NCBI GenBank assembly: GCA_022749755.1
Contig: CM040441.1
Span: forward strand, 16,369,475-16,433,474
Origin: Azadirachta indica
Taxonomy: Eukaryota; Streptophyta; Magnoliopsida; Sapindales; Meliaceae
Direction of reading: 5' to 3'
DNA length: 64,000 nt
Shown here piece after piece: positions 1 to 12,447 of this stretch. The notes beneath the pieces are model-generated. The model was given only the letters and a program-made list of their open reading frames with translations, ran no database searches and was not told the DNA's origin. Each line of letters begins with the position of its first letter. Within the stretch, counting starts at the first letter, position 1. A program made the position numbers and the translations under genes.

Positions 1-1249
1 CTTTGTACCTTTGAATGCTCCTATCTTGATTGAATTTTGTTTTGAATATCCATTTGACTCCAATAACTTCTCGGTCTTTCGGTCGATCTACAAGCTCCCA
101 TGTTTGATTTTTCTCAATCATGCTAATTTCTTCTTTCATTGCTTTGACCCAAACTTCTTGTTTTTCAGCTTCTTCAAAGTTTTCTGGTTCAATGTTAGAA
201 AAATTGTATGACTCATATATATCATTCAACATTTGAGTTCTTCTTGGATGAGATTTTGAAGAAGGCAAATTTGTGCTTGAATTGGAGCTGGAGGGTGTCT
301 GCGGTGGAGTTGAATCTTGCTGCAAATTTTGAATTTGTTATTGTTCATGAAAAACAACATAGCTCTTGTTCTTTATTTTCTTTCTAATCCCAAGTAGCTT
401 TTTCATTGAAAATAACATTTCTACTCACGATCAGCTTCTTTTTTTCAACATTATACAATCGATATCCTTTTGTGTTAGAGCTATATACAAAAATGCATTT
501 TTGACTTCTTTCATCAAACTTGGTTTTTTTTCCAGCAGGAATATGAGCATAACAAATGCTCCCAAAAACCTTAAAATGCCTTACCGATGTTTTAATTCTG
601 CTTCAAGCTTCAAATGGAGTTATATTCTTCACGGCTTTGGTTGGACATAAATTAAGAATATACACAGCTGTATAAATAGCCTCTGCCCAAAAACTTTTAG
701 GCAAATTTTTCTCACTTAGCATTGCTGCAGCCATTTCAACAACGGTTCTATTTTTCCTTTCTGCAATGCCATTCTATTGAAGACTATAACCTACTCTGAG
801 TTGCTTCCAAATGCCTTCATTTTCACAATAATTTTCAAATTCTACAGAGGTATATTCACCCTCACGATCACTTCGAATGGTTTTGATGGTGTAGCCACTT
901 TGCTTCTCTACAAATGCTTTAAATTTTTTAAACACCATAAATGTTTCTGATTTCTCCTTCAAAAAATAAACCCAAGCCATTCGAAAATAAACATCAATGA
1001 ATAAAAAAAAGTACTTGTGTTGATTTAATGATGGAGTTCGCATGGACCACATATGTCGGTGTGGATAAGCTCTAATGGCGCTTTTGCTCTCCATGAACTT
1101 TGTCTAGGAAATTAAGAGTGATGTTGTTTTCCCATAATGCATCCTTCACATGGTTCTTCGGACTTTTCAATTTCAGGTAGCCCTTTCACCATAGCTTTCT
1201 GCTTCAACAACTTTAAGCCTTCAAAGTTTAGATGACAAAACCTTTTATG
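1..1249 (-). pseudogene. copia-1 integrase and N-terminal reverse transcriptase, cut by the window edge
   Basis: The rest of GAG-pre-integrase and the integrase core lie at about 1249-774 (SxDREGEYTSVEFENYCENEGI, with the catalytic Asp of the D-D-E triad). The integrase frame ends with TAG at the position where the family normally reads QQNG, a nonsense change at 776-778. Beyond it, in the same orientation, come remnants of the integrase tail (NRTVVEMA, SFWAEAI). At 1-170 comes the start of the copia RT domain (AMKEEISMIEKNQTWELV, then VIGVKWIFKTKF). The polymerase core itself is outside the window. Confidence 0.85.
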
Positions 1250-2040
1250 TCATATTCGAGTATCTTCAAAAACCTCTCCTTTCTTTGCAACAATTGAATT
1301 ACAATGAAGATTGATGAAAAAATTTCTATTCTTCTCCATTTTGACATAAGCAATCACTAAACTCTTCTCTTTTTTATCATAAATAGTGCAGCCACCTTCT
1401 TCAAAATGAAGACGATAGCCATTTTCAACAAGCCGTCCCACACTTAGTAAATTTTGATTCAGATCTGATACAAGTAGCACATCATTGACGTATTTCATTT
1501 CTTTTTTGGTTTGGACAACAATTTTTCCCTTTCCTTTTGGTTGCACAATAGCCCCATTTCCTAATTTCACTTTAGGAGAAACTGTTGAGTCAACATCAAG
1601 AAAGATTTGTTCATTTCCTGACATGTGATTGTTGCAACCACTATCAAGATACCAGCTGCTACCATCTTTTTCTTCAAGGGCTAATTGACAAGCATAGAAC
1701 ATGTTGCCATTATCTTCGTTCTCCTTCTTGGATGAACTAGCTTGATTTGATGCTTTATATCTGCACACTTTTTTTGTATGCCCAAACTTCTTGCAACAAT
1801 AGCATTGAGGCTTCTCACAATGCCAACAAATTGAAGTAGCATGGTTCTGCTTTTTGCAAATCTTGCATGGAGGTTTATTGTCGTAAGCTGCTTCTTTGTC
1901 TTCCTTTTTCCACTTGTTTTGCTCCCCCATTTTTTGCTCCTTCTTTGATGACTTATATGGTTTAGTGGTCACCTTTGATTGAAAAGCACTCTCGGTGAAT
2001 TGTTCACCACATTTCAATCTTCTTTGCTCATGAGACTCTA
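1250..2040 (-). pseudogene. copia-1 nucleocapsid zinc knuckles and aspartic protease
   Basis: Frame-shifted continuation of gag. It carries two CX2CX4HX4C zinc knuckles in tandem (CKICKKQNHATSIC and CYCCKKFGHTKKVC), which in this family bind the element RNA. These are followed by the protease active-site triad in WYLDSGCNNHMSG and by the start of the GAG-pre-integrase domain (QNLLSVGRLVENGY). The frame stops at 1250 before the rest of pol. The double knuckle with an intact DSG suggests a fairly recent loss of function compared with the other copia copies in the window. Confidence 0.87.
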
Positions 2041-2637
2041 AGATCCCATCAATTTTTCAACTGACAAAGTGCTGAGATCTTTAGATTCTTCTATCACAGT
2101 AACAACATGGTCAAACTTTTCAGGAATGCTATTTAAGATCTTTACGACGACTTTTTCTTCAGAAACATCATCACCAAGAGATCTTAAGTAATTAACAATG
2201 TTAATTACTCTGGAAAAATAGTCTCGAACTAATTCAGAATCTTGCATCATCAGATTTTCAAACTTCCTCCGAAAAGATTGAAGTTTGACGGTTCTTGCTT
2301 GGTTATCTCCTTGAAATTCTTGCTCAAGAATTCTCCAAGCTTGGTGTACTATAGTAGCTCTCATAATTCTGGGAAAAATGACTGTAGTAACTCCATTTTG
2401 AAGCTTTGAAAGAGCTCTTGCATCAATCATCCTCAAAGCTTCGAGTTTCTCTTGTTGTGCTTCCATAAGATTATCTTCATCTTTTGGCACTTCAAAACCT
2501 TTGATAACAACATTCCATAGCCCCTCAGACATAAGCAAAGTCCTCATTTTCACTTTCCAAAAATCATAGTTTTCTCCTCCAAATATTGAAAGAACAGAAA
2601 GTGAAAATGATGCACTCTCTCATTTTGATGAAGACAT
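2038..2637 (-). pseudogene. copia-1 gag, N-terminal part (UBN2-type)
   Basis: Capsid-like gag of a copia element. The likely start is the ATG at 2637-2635, just inside the primer binding site, but the sixth codon is TGA (2620-2622), which kills the frame. An open stretch continues from 2553 with typical gag content (ALxKLQNGVTTVIFPRI, the FxGDNQART turn, LRRKFENLMMQDSELVRDYFSRV-like helices). It ends at 2038 after the residues LMGS because one T is missing; the gag then continues in another frame. Gag forms virus-like particles in the cytoplasm; this copy cannot. Confidence 0.85.
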
Positions 2638-2686
2638 CTTGATGTCTTAAGGATGAAAAACGCCCTAAACTTGATCTTCATGACCT

Positions 2687-2698
2687 GCTCTGATACCA
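2687..2698 (-). other. Primer binding site of copia-1
   Basis: The minus strand reads TGGTATCAGAGC, complementary to the 3' end of initiator tRNA-Met and standard for plant copia elements. It sits 4 bp inside the LTR. Confidence 0.85.
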
Positions 2699-2702
2699 CT
2701 TT

Positions 2703-3207
2703 TGTTGGTTATTTGAATGAATTGTAAAGAAAAATTAAAAACAGGAACAAAACATTTGTTGAGTTGCTGCTGCAAAGTTCAATATTCTGCAGAATTTTTT
2801 TTATTTCTGTATTCTGTTTTTTCTGTAATAAGATTTTCACTTATATTGCCTTATAAATAACAACTAGACGTGCTAGAAAATCAATCATAGAGAATTCTAA
2901 ACATACTTCATAGAGACAAAAATATTGACTCTAAATACAAACCATTGTATGAGAATTTTGACAGCTTTATGCAAACATTTCATATTGATTTTTCATCTGA
3001 ACATCCCTTAATCATTTGACTATAACTTTCTCTAAAAAAATTCAAATTGAATACCGTAAAATTTACTAAAAATTTGACATCTTGATCTTTCTAACGGTGC
3101 CAACCATGACCAGAAATGATGCCTCAATCGATACAGTTTAAGTTTTGAAAATTGTCCTCTGACAGTGTTCATGACCTGCAAGTGTGAAAAATGCATTAAT
3201 TCCAACA
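2703..3207 (-). repeat. 5' LTR of copia-1
   Basis: About 505 bp bounded by the inverted ends TGTTGG (2703) and CCAACA (ending 3207). The boundary next to the primer binding site fits a copia LTR. The partner LTR is not in the window, so the outer border rests on the TG...CA ends only. Confidence 0.8.
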
Positions 3208-3256
3208 ACTTTAACTACACAACAACAGAAAAATGTTCACTATAACTCAGGTCAGG

Positions 3257-3978
3257 GAAAGGAAGTTTCTCCTCAAACTGTTTCCATTGTGGAGCAGCCT
3301 GTTTGTCCTCGGACTGGTTGTATCAGGGCAAGACATCTTTACATCTGAGCAAGTACCAGGATGGAGGATTCTCTGTAGTTGGTATTTCTTCTTACAGTTA
3401 AGCCCCTAACAAGTAAAATCATCTCTTGGCTATGGGACTCTCTCATTTTGAAATGGATTCCGGGAAGAAAAAAGAGACGGGCACAATTATTCAGAATTTG
3501 GATTGGAATGGTAATATGCACACTTTGTTGCATGGTTGCATGGAGAGTTGAGGTTAAAAGATTGACAGTAAATAGAAGAAATAATCTTACCTATCACATC
3601 AAACCTCCTGTACCATTGCACGTCATATGGCTCCTCCCGCAGATCAGCTTGTTAGGTCTCGTAGAGGGATTTACTTTGGTTGTATTGGATGAGTATGTGG
3701 GTGGTCATTTCCCTGGTTGGAGGAAGGAGTATATATCAGCCATTAATGGATTTGTTATCAGTATCGGGAGCTATCTCCACATCTTGTTTGTTTATGCAAA
3801 CAAGAGCATTTTACATAACACCTTGAGCGATAGCCGCTTGGATAAATACTACATGAGGTTAATCATCCTTAGTTTTGTGAACATGGGCTAAAATTGGTAC
3901 TTGAACACATGCTATGTGCGAAGTGAGAATGCAGAACTGGACGATCAATTGGAGATGGCAAATGCAGATGCTATCTAA
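3257..3978 (+). pseudogene. NRT1/PTR (NPF) transporter, last-exon remnant
   Basis: The translated segment matches the C-terminal half of a plant NRT1/PTR family proton-coupled nitrate or peptide transporter (12 TM segments in the intact family). Visible pieces, in order, are a LLKLFPLWSSLFVLGLV-type membrane segment (about 3263-3330, in another frame), IGMVICTLCCMVAWRVEVKRL (one TM plus the conserved VEVKRL), WLLPQISLLGLVEGF (one TM), AINGFVISIGSYL and SRLDKYY. A stop interrupts it after SFVNMG (3889-3891), and the same frame family runs on to TAA at 3976-3978. Frame changes and substitutions show it is dead. About 400 residues of N-terminus are missing. The 5' side ends at the copia-1 LTR, so the rest may lie across that element. 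The NPF subfamily cannot be fixed. Confidence 0.8.
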
Positions 3979-6900
3979 AGCTTCTTTTGTTGTCCGCCTT
4001 GGTACATAGTCATGACTTTTCTTGGCCATTTTTTTCAGAAAAAGAGTTTTTGATATGAAAGATAGAAAGTCAAATCTCGCTAGAAAGTAGAATCTAAATG
4101 TAGTAAGAAATTATAACTTACAGTTAATGACAGCTGAAATTTTTCTAAAAGCAGCTGGCTGCTTTAAAGGTGCTTCCTTCAGAGGAGCTCTCCAAAACAG
4201 AAGAAAGGGGTTAGGATTAGTGGGAAAGTACCATCTGCGGGACCATTGCAGCAACTTCCCTTGAAGAAATTGTAGATTGCAAATTCGCCTTCGTTTGTTT
4301 CCTGGAAATCATCCTCAAAGACTGTTTTGTTGTTCTTAGTTTCTGTTTTAAGTTGTTGAATCTGTGGTGTCATTCTAAACTCCTTCCTTGCAAGTATACT
4401 TGTCCTAGCTGGGTTATGTTTGAACTCGGGAGGACCCTTATATTGGAAAACCATGATATGAATGCTCGTCCTGTGGTTTATTTGTATTTAAATCCAGATT
4501 GGTTATTCCTGCTAACTTTTCCTACAATGTGAAGAAGGGAAATGGAAGTTCTAGTATATCATAATTCGGGTTTTTCAAATTCAATCATGGTCTCAAAAGG
4601 ATTAAATCAGACATGAATTAGGTCTTTTTCTCATATTAGGTTTGGTTCGATTTTGAAGAATTGTTTGGATATGTCATTTTCCTGCTGACTCGGGAGTTGG
4701 GCCTGAAAAGTAAGGAAATTGGATCAATTTGGGAAGAAAACTGGAATTTAAAACTACTTTTTGTCCATAATTTGGATGAAATTTTTTTTCTAAACTATGT
4801 TAGATAAGAGCATTAAAGAATTGTGCATTGCAATCTGCAGATCAAGAACACTTGTGTTGAGCCACATACCGTGTTACTTTGCCCCCATTCTGTATGTGTT
4901 GCATTCTCTTTCTTTGCCTCTCTTTGTGGTGGGAGCTTAGGTTTTCATGAGTTGATTTAACTGAAGTAGAACACGAAGTCATAATCTGATATGTTTACAG
5001 GCAGGTACATTCATGATCTAAAAGTTTACTGCCCAAAACATATTGTCGATTTGATACAAAATGAACCGGTATGCTTGAACGTAACTGCATGTGTTCAGAA
5101 TTGTAAAGGCTGAAGAAGGTTTAATAAATTGAATATTTGCAGGCCTGAATAGCGATCCAACTTTTGCTATTTAATAATGGCCAGTAAATGTGCAGATCAG
5201 CCGCTGCTCTTGGGATTAATAGATCCAATACCGCAAACACGTAATAAAGATGTTCTCAAGAGATGAAGATTCCGTCCCTGTAAAATTGTCCCACCTTGCA
5301 GATGTTTTTTATCCATAAATAAAGCGCAAATAAACAATTCCAGCTAATTTTCATATTTTAATTTAGTTCTTTTTGCTTTTTGCTTGAAATACTTTATGAA
5401 ATTAGATGAATTTTGAACTTGCATTTCATTTCGCATTTACCTCTGAAATTAAAATTTTTATTGCTTTTTGAATGTTAAATTGTATCTATGACAAGGTAAA
5501 TGCAGTTCAATCTGTGGATTAGCTGCAAATGTCAGACTATTGATTGTGATTCTCTTACCATTCAACGAGTAATGTCTCACACAAATTGTCCATTCTCTTC
5601 TGTTCCAAGGCAACTTCATACTAGACCATTGAGTTTTAACTTTTCGCTTGATAAAGGCAATAGAATAAATTTCATGCCTCTTGCAAGCCATGGACAGGTC
5701 AATAAAAGTGAAAGATAATTTTGGCTTATTATTATTTGCTTTGTATTTCCCTCTGGAACGATATGTTTGTAATAGATTTTGGATGATTAATATTTTGAGA
5801 GAGACAAATCGTGATGGTATAAAATAGAAGTTCCAGGAGAGAAACTGAAAGAGAAGGAAGGTTTTATGCATTAGGAATTAATTGTATGATTGACATCAGC
5901 ATCCTGATTGAGCTCGTTAATAATTTGTGCGTCTTCTCTTTTCCTTTCAATTTTTCTTAAATAAGAAACTCTTTAAATCTATCTGGCCTTAAATTGCTAA
6001 ATCATGAACATTGATTTTGCCTGTGCTGCATCCATCCATGCATTGGAAAGTTTGCTGAAGGCCAAGGACTTGCAGGTGCATACATATATATATATATATA
6101 TATATATGCTTGAAAATGTTGTGTGTATGAAGATGAGCATTACTAATTACAGATTATGAAAACTATGAAGGATCTAAAATTAAGAAATGCGTAAATAATT
6201 TATACACGTCAAACTCCTCGAGGTCTTTGGTTATTAAGAAGACCCAATTTTAGTCTTTCAAAAGCTACAAAAGCACACTCGTTCCAAATTTCCTATAATA
6301 TACATGCATACATATAATGTGTTTATAAATTAATAAATTAAGATAATAAACTATTGAAGCAAATTAAAGTACATCCCAATATTAAGAAAGGTTTTAATAA
6401 CTTCCTATCCTAAACCCACATGCAAAAAATTTCAACTTTTTGCATATGTTTCTTTTAGCCTGTTACCGTTTTCGGTAGTAAATGAAAGATCATTTTTTCT
6501 TCTATATTTGAAGAGATTCTTTCGCAATTCTTAGGCAATTTTAAGAGTTTTAGAAATAATACAATTTTACAAGTAATTTTTTTTGAAAACATGACGATTG
6601 GTTTTTATCTGTCTTGACCTCATTAGGATAATAGCTTTAGTTCTCATCCAATTTCTATAGGGAAGGCCAAGTCCCTTTTTTTATAGTGAAATGCTCGACT
6701 AGCAATAAATTTCACCAAATTTAAATGGATTAGCTTATTTAAAGCTTGAAGTAAATTCATATAATGTGACACAATGCAACAATCCACACGATAGTTGCAT
6801 GATCCGCAATAAAGAATAATGATGCAATAGTGATATTAATATTCTTTCATGCAATTATCCTCGTTAGTTTGTGTTTAATTGCCAGTAAAACTAAAATTGA

Positions 6901-8929
6901 TGAAGAGTGAAGAGATTTGACTACTAATTACACTATGTCAAGGCATCCACTTCTAAACCTAACGCAACACTACATGTGGAATCAGTTTCTAAAGTTCCAA
7001 GAACATCTAACCAAGCAAAAGGAATACACAACTAACAAAAAATTCTGTGCTTGCAATTAGAAAAGAAAAAAAATAAATAAATTAAGAATGTGCTTCAGAA
7101 CACGAAAATGAAGAAGAATGCATCATATGACTTCTAACCAGCCAAAATCAATGTCTCACAAGCATACTAACCACTCATAGAATACACCACACAAGACGTC
7201 CTAAATAAGCAGTAGCCATTCCTCACAGACAACAAACAGAAAATGTTGAATTTCAATCTTGATACATGCACACAAGAAGCAGATGAAAAAATAATGCAAT
7301 AGCAAAATATGCATTTAGATTACATTTAAGATCCTTGACCAATCCACTTTTGCTTTACTTAAAGCGATCTAACAAAAATATGCAAGATGATATAAGCAAA
7401 CCTTTCTTCTGCTTGTTTTTGTGTCTTGTCTAATAATAGGTTTCCAATAAATATTTTGTATGCAACATTTTTATCTTTCTTGGCTTTCCTGTTAACTTAA
7501 GAAACGCAGCAGGGGTACCTCATCTGTTTTGGCATAGGCTGATTGGCCAAGGATGCTGGCAGATGAGGCAGAGAAAGCCCCTTCAAACCTAAACAGCATA
7601 GTGCCCGTGTAGGGAGTGTGCATTTTGTTATTTCCTGTGCTTGAATTTAAGGAACTCCGAGAACTTCCCTTCTAACAGAGTTTGGAACAAAAAGATAATT
7701 TCCAAAATTATTTTCAGTCATTTACTAACTAAATTTCCTGACAGGAGTGAAAACTCAAACCATTCATTGACTATGGTATATAAAATGCATACTTGAAAGT
7801 CTTCGGTGCCAAGTTCATATAAGCATCCTGATGAGGAAGAAAAATGCATCTTTACAGTAAATATAAGTAATATCATTTTTTTTACAAGCTGGTGTCTGCA
7901 AAAATAGTCTTAGAATTTCAAAGGATTGGCCTTACATACATTGTTCGGAATCTAAACTAATTAAATTGACCTGTAATGAGTAATCGTATTTCATTTGAAA
8001 TGCCTACCTCATATGCACAGAATTGACAATATTATCTATAAATCACATGAAACAATAGAAGCTGCAAATCTTAAAATGATTATTCTAACTGAGATGAGCA
8101 TCCTCAAGAATGACTAGCACTCTACCTTAAGAAGGCATCATACAATAGTAAAAGAAAAATTTTCTATAAACAACAATTGTCAAAGCAAGAACTGCAATCC
8201 AACAACAATTGTTAAGTGCTTCACGGGTTGTGGTTATCAGCTATTTTGGGCCAACAATCTGCTATTTTACATCAGCTTGTAGTAGCTGCTCCAAAGAGAA
8301 GAATTTCATAACCCGCACCACATGGACACTTCACATGCACAATCAAGGCCTCACCTTTATTCTCCACGACCACAGTTCCACTAAGTCTATTATTTACCTA
8401 TAGTACAAGGAGTTCATACATTAAAACAGCCATTCATTTAATTGTTACAGATCAAACTAAGCACAATTGGGATTGTTTCACCAGAGTCATTACTTAGAAT
8501 TAGAATCCGTATTTTTCATTAATTTCATTGGTAATTAAACACACACTAAGAAAGATAATTGCAAGAAAGAATATCAATACCGTTATTGCATCATTAATTT
8601 TGTTGTGGCCAATGCAACTGTTATATGCATGACGCAGACTGTCAGATCTTTTACTTGTCTGTGCATTTGCACAACGTTCTGCATAAGCCAAAAGTTTCCC
8701 TATTCGAGTAACGCAATCTATCATCTTTCTCCGCAAGTGAGAAAGACTATCAGACTTGAAAAAGACTTGAAAAGTCCTCAAACCGTAGAAAAACAGAAGA
8801 AAGACAAAAAAGAAAGACAACATAAAAGCCTAATTTGGCCCGATAATCTTTAACAAGTGACACGACTATCATACTACACTCCAAAAACCAGAATCAAGAT
8901 GACAACCGGAATCAGGAAACATAAAATGC
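3979..8929. other. Intergenic, no recognisable gene
   Basis: AT-rich sequence. Open frames at 4179-4454 and 5458-5871 (both minus) have no motif, hydrophobic pattern or relative that I recognise, and they overlap equally long frames on the other strand. A minus-strand frame at 8500-8823 and a slightly GC-richer patch at about 7500-7620 could be exons of the same unknown minus-strand gene as 8930-9352, but nothing ties them together. Confidence 0.5.
6084..6108. repeat. (AT)n microsatellite
   Basis: Perfect alternating AT run of about 25 bp. Confidence 0.9.
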
Positions 8930-9352
8930 AACAATTGCTGATAATTATGCACGAAAAAGAGGAGATGAAACCTCGGGACCAAGGCAAGAACTGGAAACCC
9001 TCTGGGCCGGGGAGCGCATGGAGGGCGAGCGTAGCGGCAACCTAGGCGAAGCAATGTATTTGGAAGACGGGGTTCCAAGGCACTCGAGCTTGGCATGCGG
9101 CTGTTGTGAAGGGGGTTTGTCAAGCATCGTAGGCAGGACGTGTCGTTTGCAGGGATGATCACGCTTCTTGGTCTTGGGCGTGCACATATAGGCGGAGGGA
9201 TATTGAGAAGAGGTTCTTTCAGGGGACCCAGAAGAGAAAGAAGAGTCGTGGCAGCCGCATGTGGTGGACGAAGGACGGCTAAGGCTAGGCGTAGGCATGG
9301 TCATGGAGGTATACTGGAGGTGAAGGCTTAAGAGTAAGGAGGAGAGGAGCAC
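8930..9352 (-). CDS. Possible first exon of an unknown minus-strand gene (GC-rich patch)
   Basis: A stretch of clearly higher GC than everything around it, with minus-strand open frames of 135 codons (9352-8945) and, in another frame, 97 codons (9162-8869). The 135-codon frame is rich in Ser, Pro, Thr and Arg (MTMPTPSLSRPSSTTCGC at its start) and shows no domain I recognise. Such a GC island with a Ser/Pro-rich frame resembles the first exon and CpG-rich start of a plant gene, perhaps with an organelle-targeting N-terminus. No later exon could be joined to it with confidence. It could equally be a non-coding GC-rich remnant. Confidence 0.25.
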
Positions 9353-9459
9353 TTCAAGTTCTCTGACTCTGAATTTCGCATTAATAATTATACAAGACTA
9401 GACTACACCAGACTGGCGTTTAGTTTTCAGTTGGGAAGGGAAATGGAGAGGGCTTCTAT

Positions 9460-12400
9460 GGTCAGGGACGGGCAGAAAAATCGGTTGCAACCCGACCGGA
9501 TCGGAATTAATAGTTTAATTTTTTACATAATTTGGTCTGGTTTGACTTTTCAAATTCAACATGACGAGGTTTTATTGTTAGTTTAAGACCGCATTATTTT
9601 TTAAATTTAAAAATTTTTAAAAAAATAATAATTCATCTTAAAAATCAAATTAATCTATTCGATTTTAATCCCTCTAATTTTATAATGGATCTCGTTTAGT
9701 TTAATTCTTCTTTTTTATCTGGTTCGATCCGATTATAAAATTTTAAAAGTTAAAATTTTTTATTTTAGTCTAACTTTTTAAAAATTTAAAAGAAACTTGA
9801 CCGTGCCCATTATTATTTATAGTGATTGTAAAATATATGACATTTGATGGTGATTCGATAGATTGAAGTGAAATCTGCTAAACTTTTGATGAAAAAAATC
9901 CTCTTTTAATTATCATATAATATTTTATTTATACTTCTTTTTTTAAAATATATACATTATTCATATCCTAAATATTATTAGTCTTTTATACGTTTTTCTT
10001 TTTGTAATTTTATTTTATTTTTGGATAATTAAAAAAATTATATTACTACCTGTCTTTATTTCTTCTTAATTTTGTAGGAATTATTTTTTTCTATATAAAA
10101 TGAAGACACTTATATCATTATATTCACCAATCTGAATTAAAAATATTTATGTTAATTATAAAATAAGTTTATTATCTCTAATCAATATAAGTCAAAAGCA
10201 TATTTATGTCTATGCACTTATCAACATACTTCAAATACAATAACTGCAAATATTATAAAAATGTATGTTTGATAATTAATTTCAATTAAAGTAAGCAAAT
10301 AAAATAAAATTAGTTATTTCATACGCAAATCACGCTATTAATATAAACGTTATAATTTTATATACTTCATTCAGGCAAGAGAGCAACTTTTTTTTTTCAA
10401 TTTTTTAGATTAATTTATTACAAGTTTCATTAAATTAAAATTTTCTATTACGATCGATATTAAAAATATGTTTTAATACTACTTACCTCCTTTTAATTTT
10501 AAAAGAAATATAAAGCTTATTTAATAAAGACAACTTTTACCAAAAATTATTTATTTATTTTTTACCAATATTTATAGCCCAAAATACATACATATATATA
10601 TATATATATATCACCTAAATACTTATAACAACTATGTTATACTAGACTAGACTAGACTAAAAATGTTATTTTCAGTACACAACGTTAAGCCTTACTTATT
10701 CCCGAAATTTATATATTTTTATAATTAATAAAATTTTTTAAAAATAATATTAATAAAAAACTTCGAATAGCTATTATGATAAACTGAGCTCTGGGCTAAT
10801 ATAAAAGTGGGGAAAAGGTATGGTAAAATATTTTTTTGTTCAATCACCGTTTTATGTCACCTAACCACTAAAAAAATTGCAGTTACTATAATTCTACCAT
10901 CTTACGGTCCATTTGGCAATATTTATTAATATTTATAAAATGATAAATTGGATGTTTGATAAATTTTAAAAAAAGGGCTTATCACAAAGAGTTTTAGTAA
11001 TTGTAGTTTATTTTTTAGTTAACAAAAATTTGATATTTTTTCTATATTAACTCTTCAAATACTAACCGCCTAATCACTTGAAAATTTAATGAAATTTTAT
11101 ATTTTTTAAAATGTCCTGCAACAAATTTAAAAATTATGATTATTATTTTTTTTTATTGACTTTTCTTTTGGACTTAGAATTATTATTTATTATTATTTTT
11201 AGACTATTAAAGCTATAGTTATTTTTGTAAAAAATTTTTATTCAATTTTTTTATAAATGTTTATAAAATAAAAATATTATATTTTTTAATTTTTTTTTTG
11301 AATACTTATTTTTATTAAAAATAAATAAATATATATATCTATTTTGAAAATTTGTCAATACTAAAACACTTTTTTAGTTACACATCTAAACACCTAATTT
11401 AACACTAAAAATATATTATAGATCTATTTGAAAGTTATTAACTAAATCGTTAATTGTTTTTCCTAAAATTATTAAAATAAAAGTGTTAAAAAATATAAAC
11501 GTTAAGTATATCAACACTTTCTCCTCTGTACTTTCCAATAAATTCTTAAAAAAATATTTTTAAGAATATAACACATTGAGCCTTACTCCTCTAACCCGAA
11601 ATTTTTAAACTACTATCTTTGTAATTAGTAAATTTTTTAATAATAATATTAAAAAATATTAAATAATCATGTTAAACTTAAATTTTAAATTGAGATATTA
11701 TCGAATAGATAATGTTAAAAAGTATGGAATAGTCGCTGCCGACCCAAAGTAATGGCTATAGCAAATAAAGTTCTAAATTGAGATATTTCTTTATTATAAA
11801 AAGATACGGATGTCTCTGGATGTTCGGCGGTCCAAGGCTGGGTTTGATCTGTGATGGTTTCTCTCCTATAGTGATAGGAGGATTAGGAGGGCAAGGGTTC
11901 AAGTCCTGGCTTCTACATTAATAAAGACTTCAAAGATGGAAAACCCCAACAAGAGAGAGCATGACTTACTCAGATGGATCCCTCTCTATATTTTTCACGT
12001 TCTTTAGATTAGTTGCTGCCTAGATGTTTAATGTGAAAGTAAGTTTTACCCCTTTTTTTTTTTTTCTTTCTTGTTTTCAGTTCCTGGATCAACTAAGTTA
12101 AGAAAGCAGAGCAAAAGACAAGACAATAACAGAACAGAAATATTTTGATATTTTTATTATTCAACTTAAAATTTGACAAGAATGTCCGTTATAAGTGTAG
12201 TTCTTGGAGCGAAATTTTTCTATATGGCATATATATTTTCTCTATGGTATGTCTTCAAGCGATAAAAAGCGTTGGGTTCAATTAGAAAAAGTTTATTTTA
12301 TTTGTGTACAATCTTGTGCTTACAATTATGTCTTTCGCTGGGCATTTTGTTGGTAACCAAGCACAGTATTGGGGTTTATCGGGTTTAAGCTTGCTCATAG
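9460..12400. other. AT-rich intergenic region
   Basis: Very AT-rich, low-complexity sequence with long A and T tracts and no convincing reading frame. It contains an (AT)n run near 10590-10612 and a short (ACTAG)n run near 10643-10660. A B-box-like site (GGTTCAAGTCC, 11896-11906) sits in a GC-richer patch at about 11806-11990. Confidence 0.7.
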
Positions 12401-12447
12401 TTTGTGAATTTTTTAGTAATTATGGTGAAATGCAGGTTTTTTTTTTT

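Larger units (their letters stand above)
1..3207 (-). mobile_element. Ty1/copia LTR retrotransposon copia-1, 3' part off the window
   Basis: Minus-strand copia element that enters from the left edge. Reading leftwards it has a 5' LTR (2703-3207), a tRNA-Met-type primer binding site (2687-2698, TGGTATCAGAGC on the minus strand), gag, zinc knuckles, aspartic protease, GAG-pre-integrase, integrase and the start of reverse transcriptase, which is cut by the window edge. This protease-integrase-RT order is diagnostic of copia rather than gypsy. The coding region is broken by several stops and a frameshift, so this copy is not autonomous. Its outer LTR edge lies beside an NPF transporter remnant. 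The second LTR and the target duplication are outside the window. Confidence 0.93.

Noticed and set aside
4179..4454. 91-codon minus-strand frame as a gene
   Set aside because: No recognised motif, no signal peptide, no neighbouring exons; length is within chance for this region.
5458..5871. 137-codon minus-strand frame as a gene
   Set aside because: Composition looks random and an open frame overlaps it on the other strand; no domain seen.
11806..11990. tRNA gene or tRNA-derived SINE with a B box GGTTCAAGTCC at 11896-11906
   Set aside because: No convincing A box at the right distance, no cloverleaf and no poly(A) or target duplication; one motif alone is not enough.
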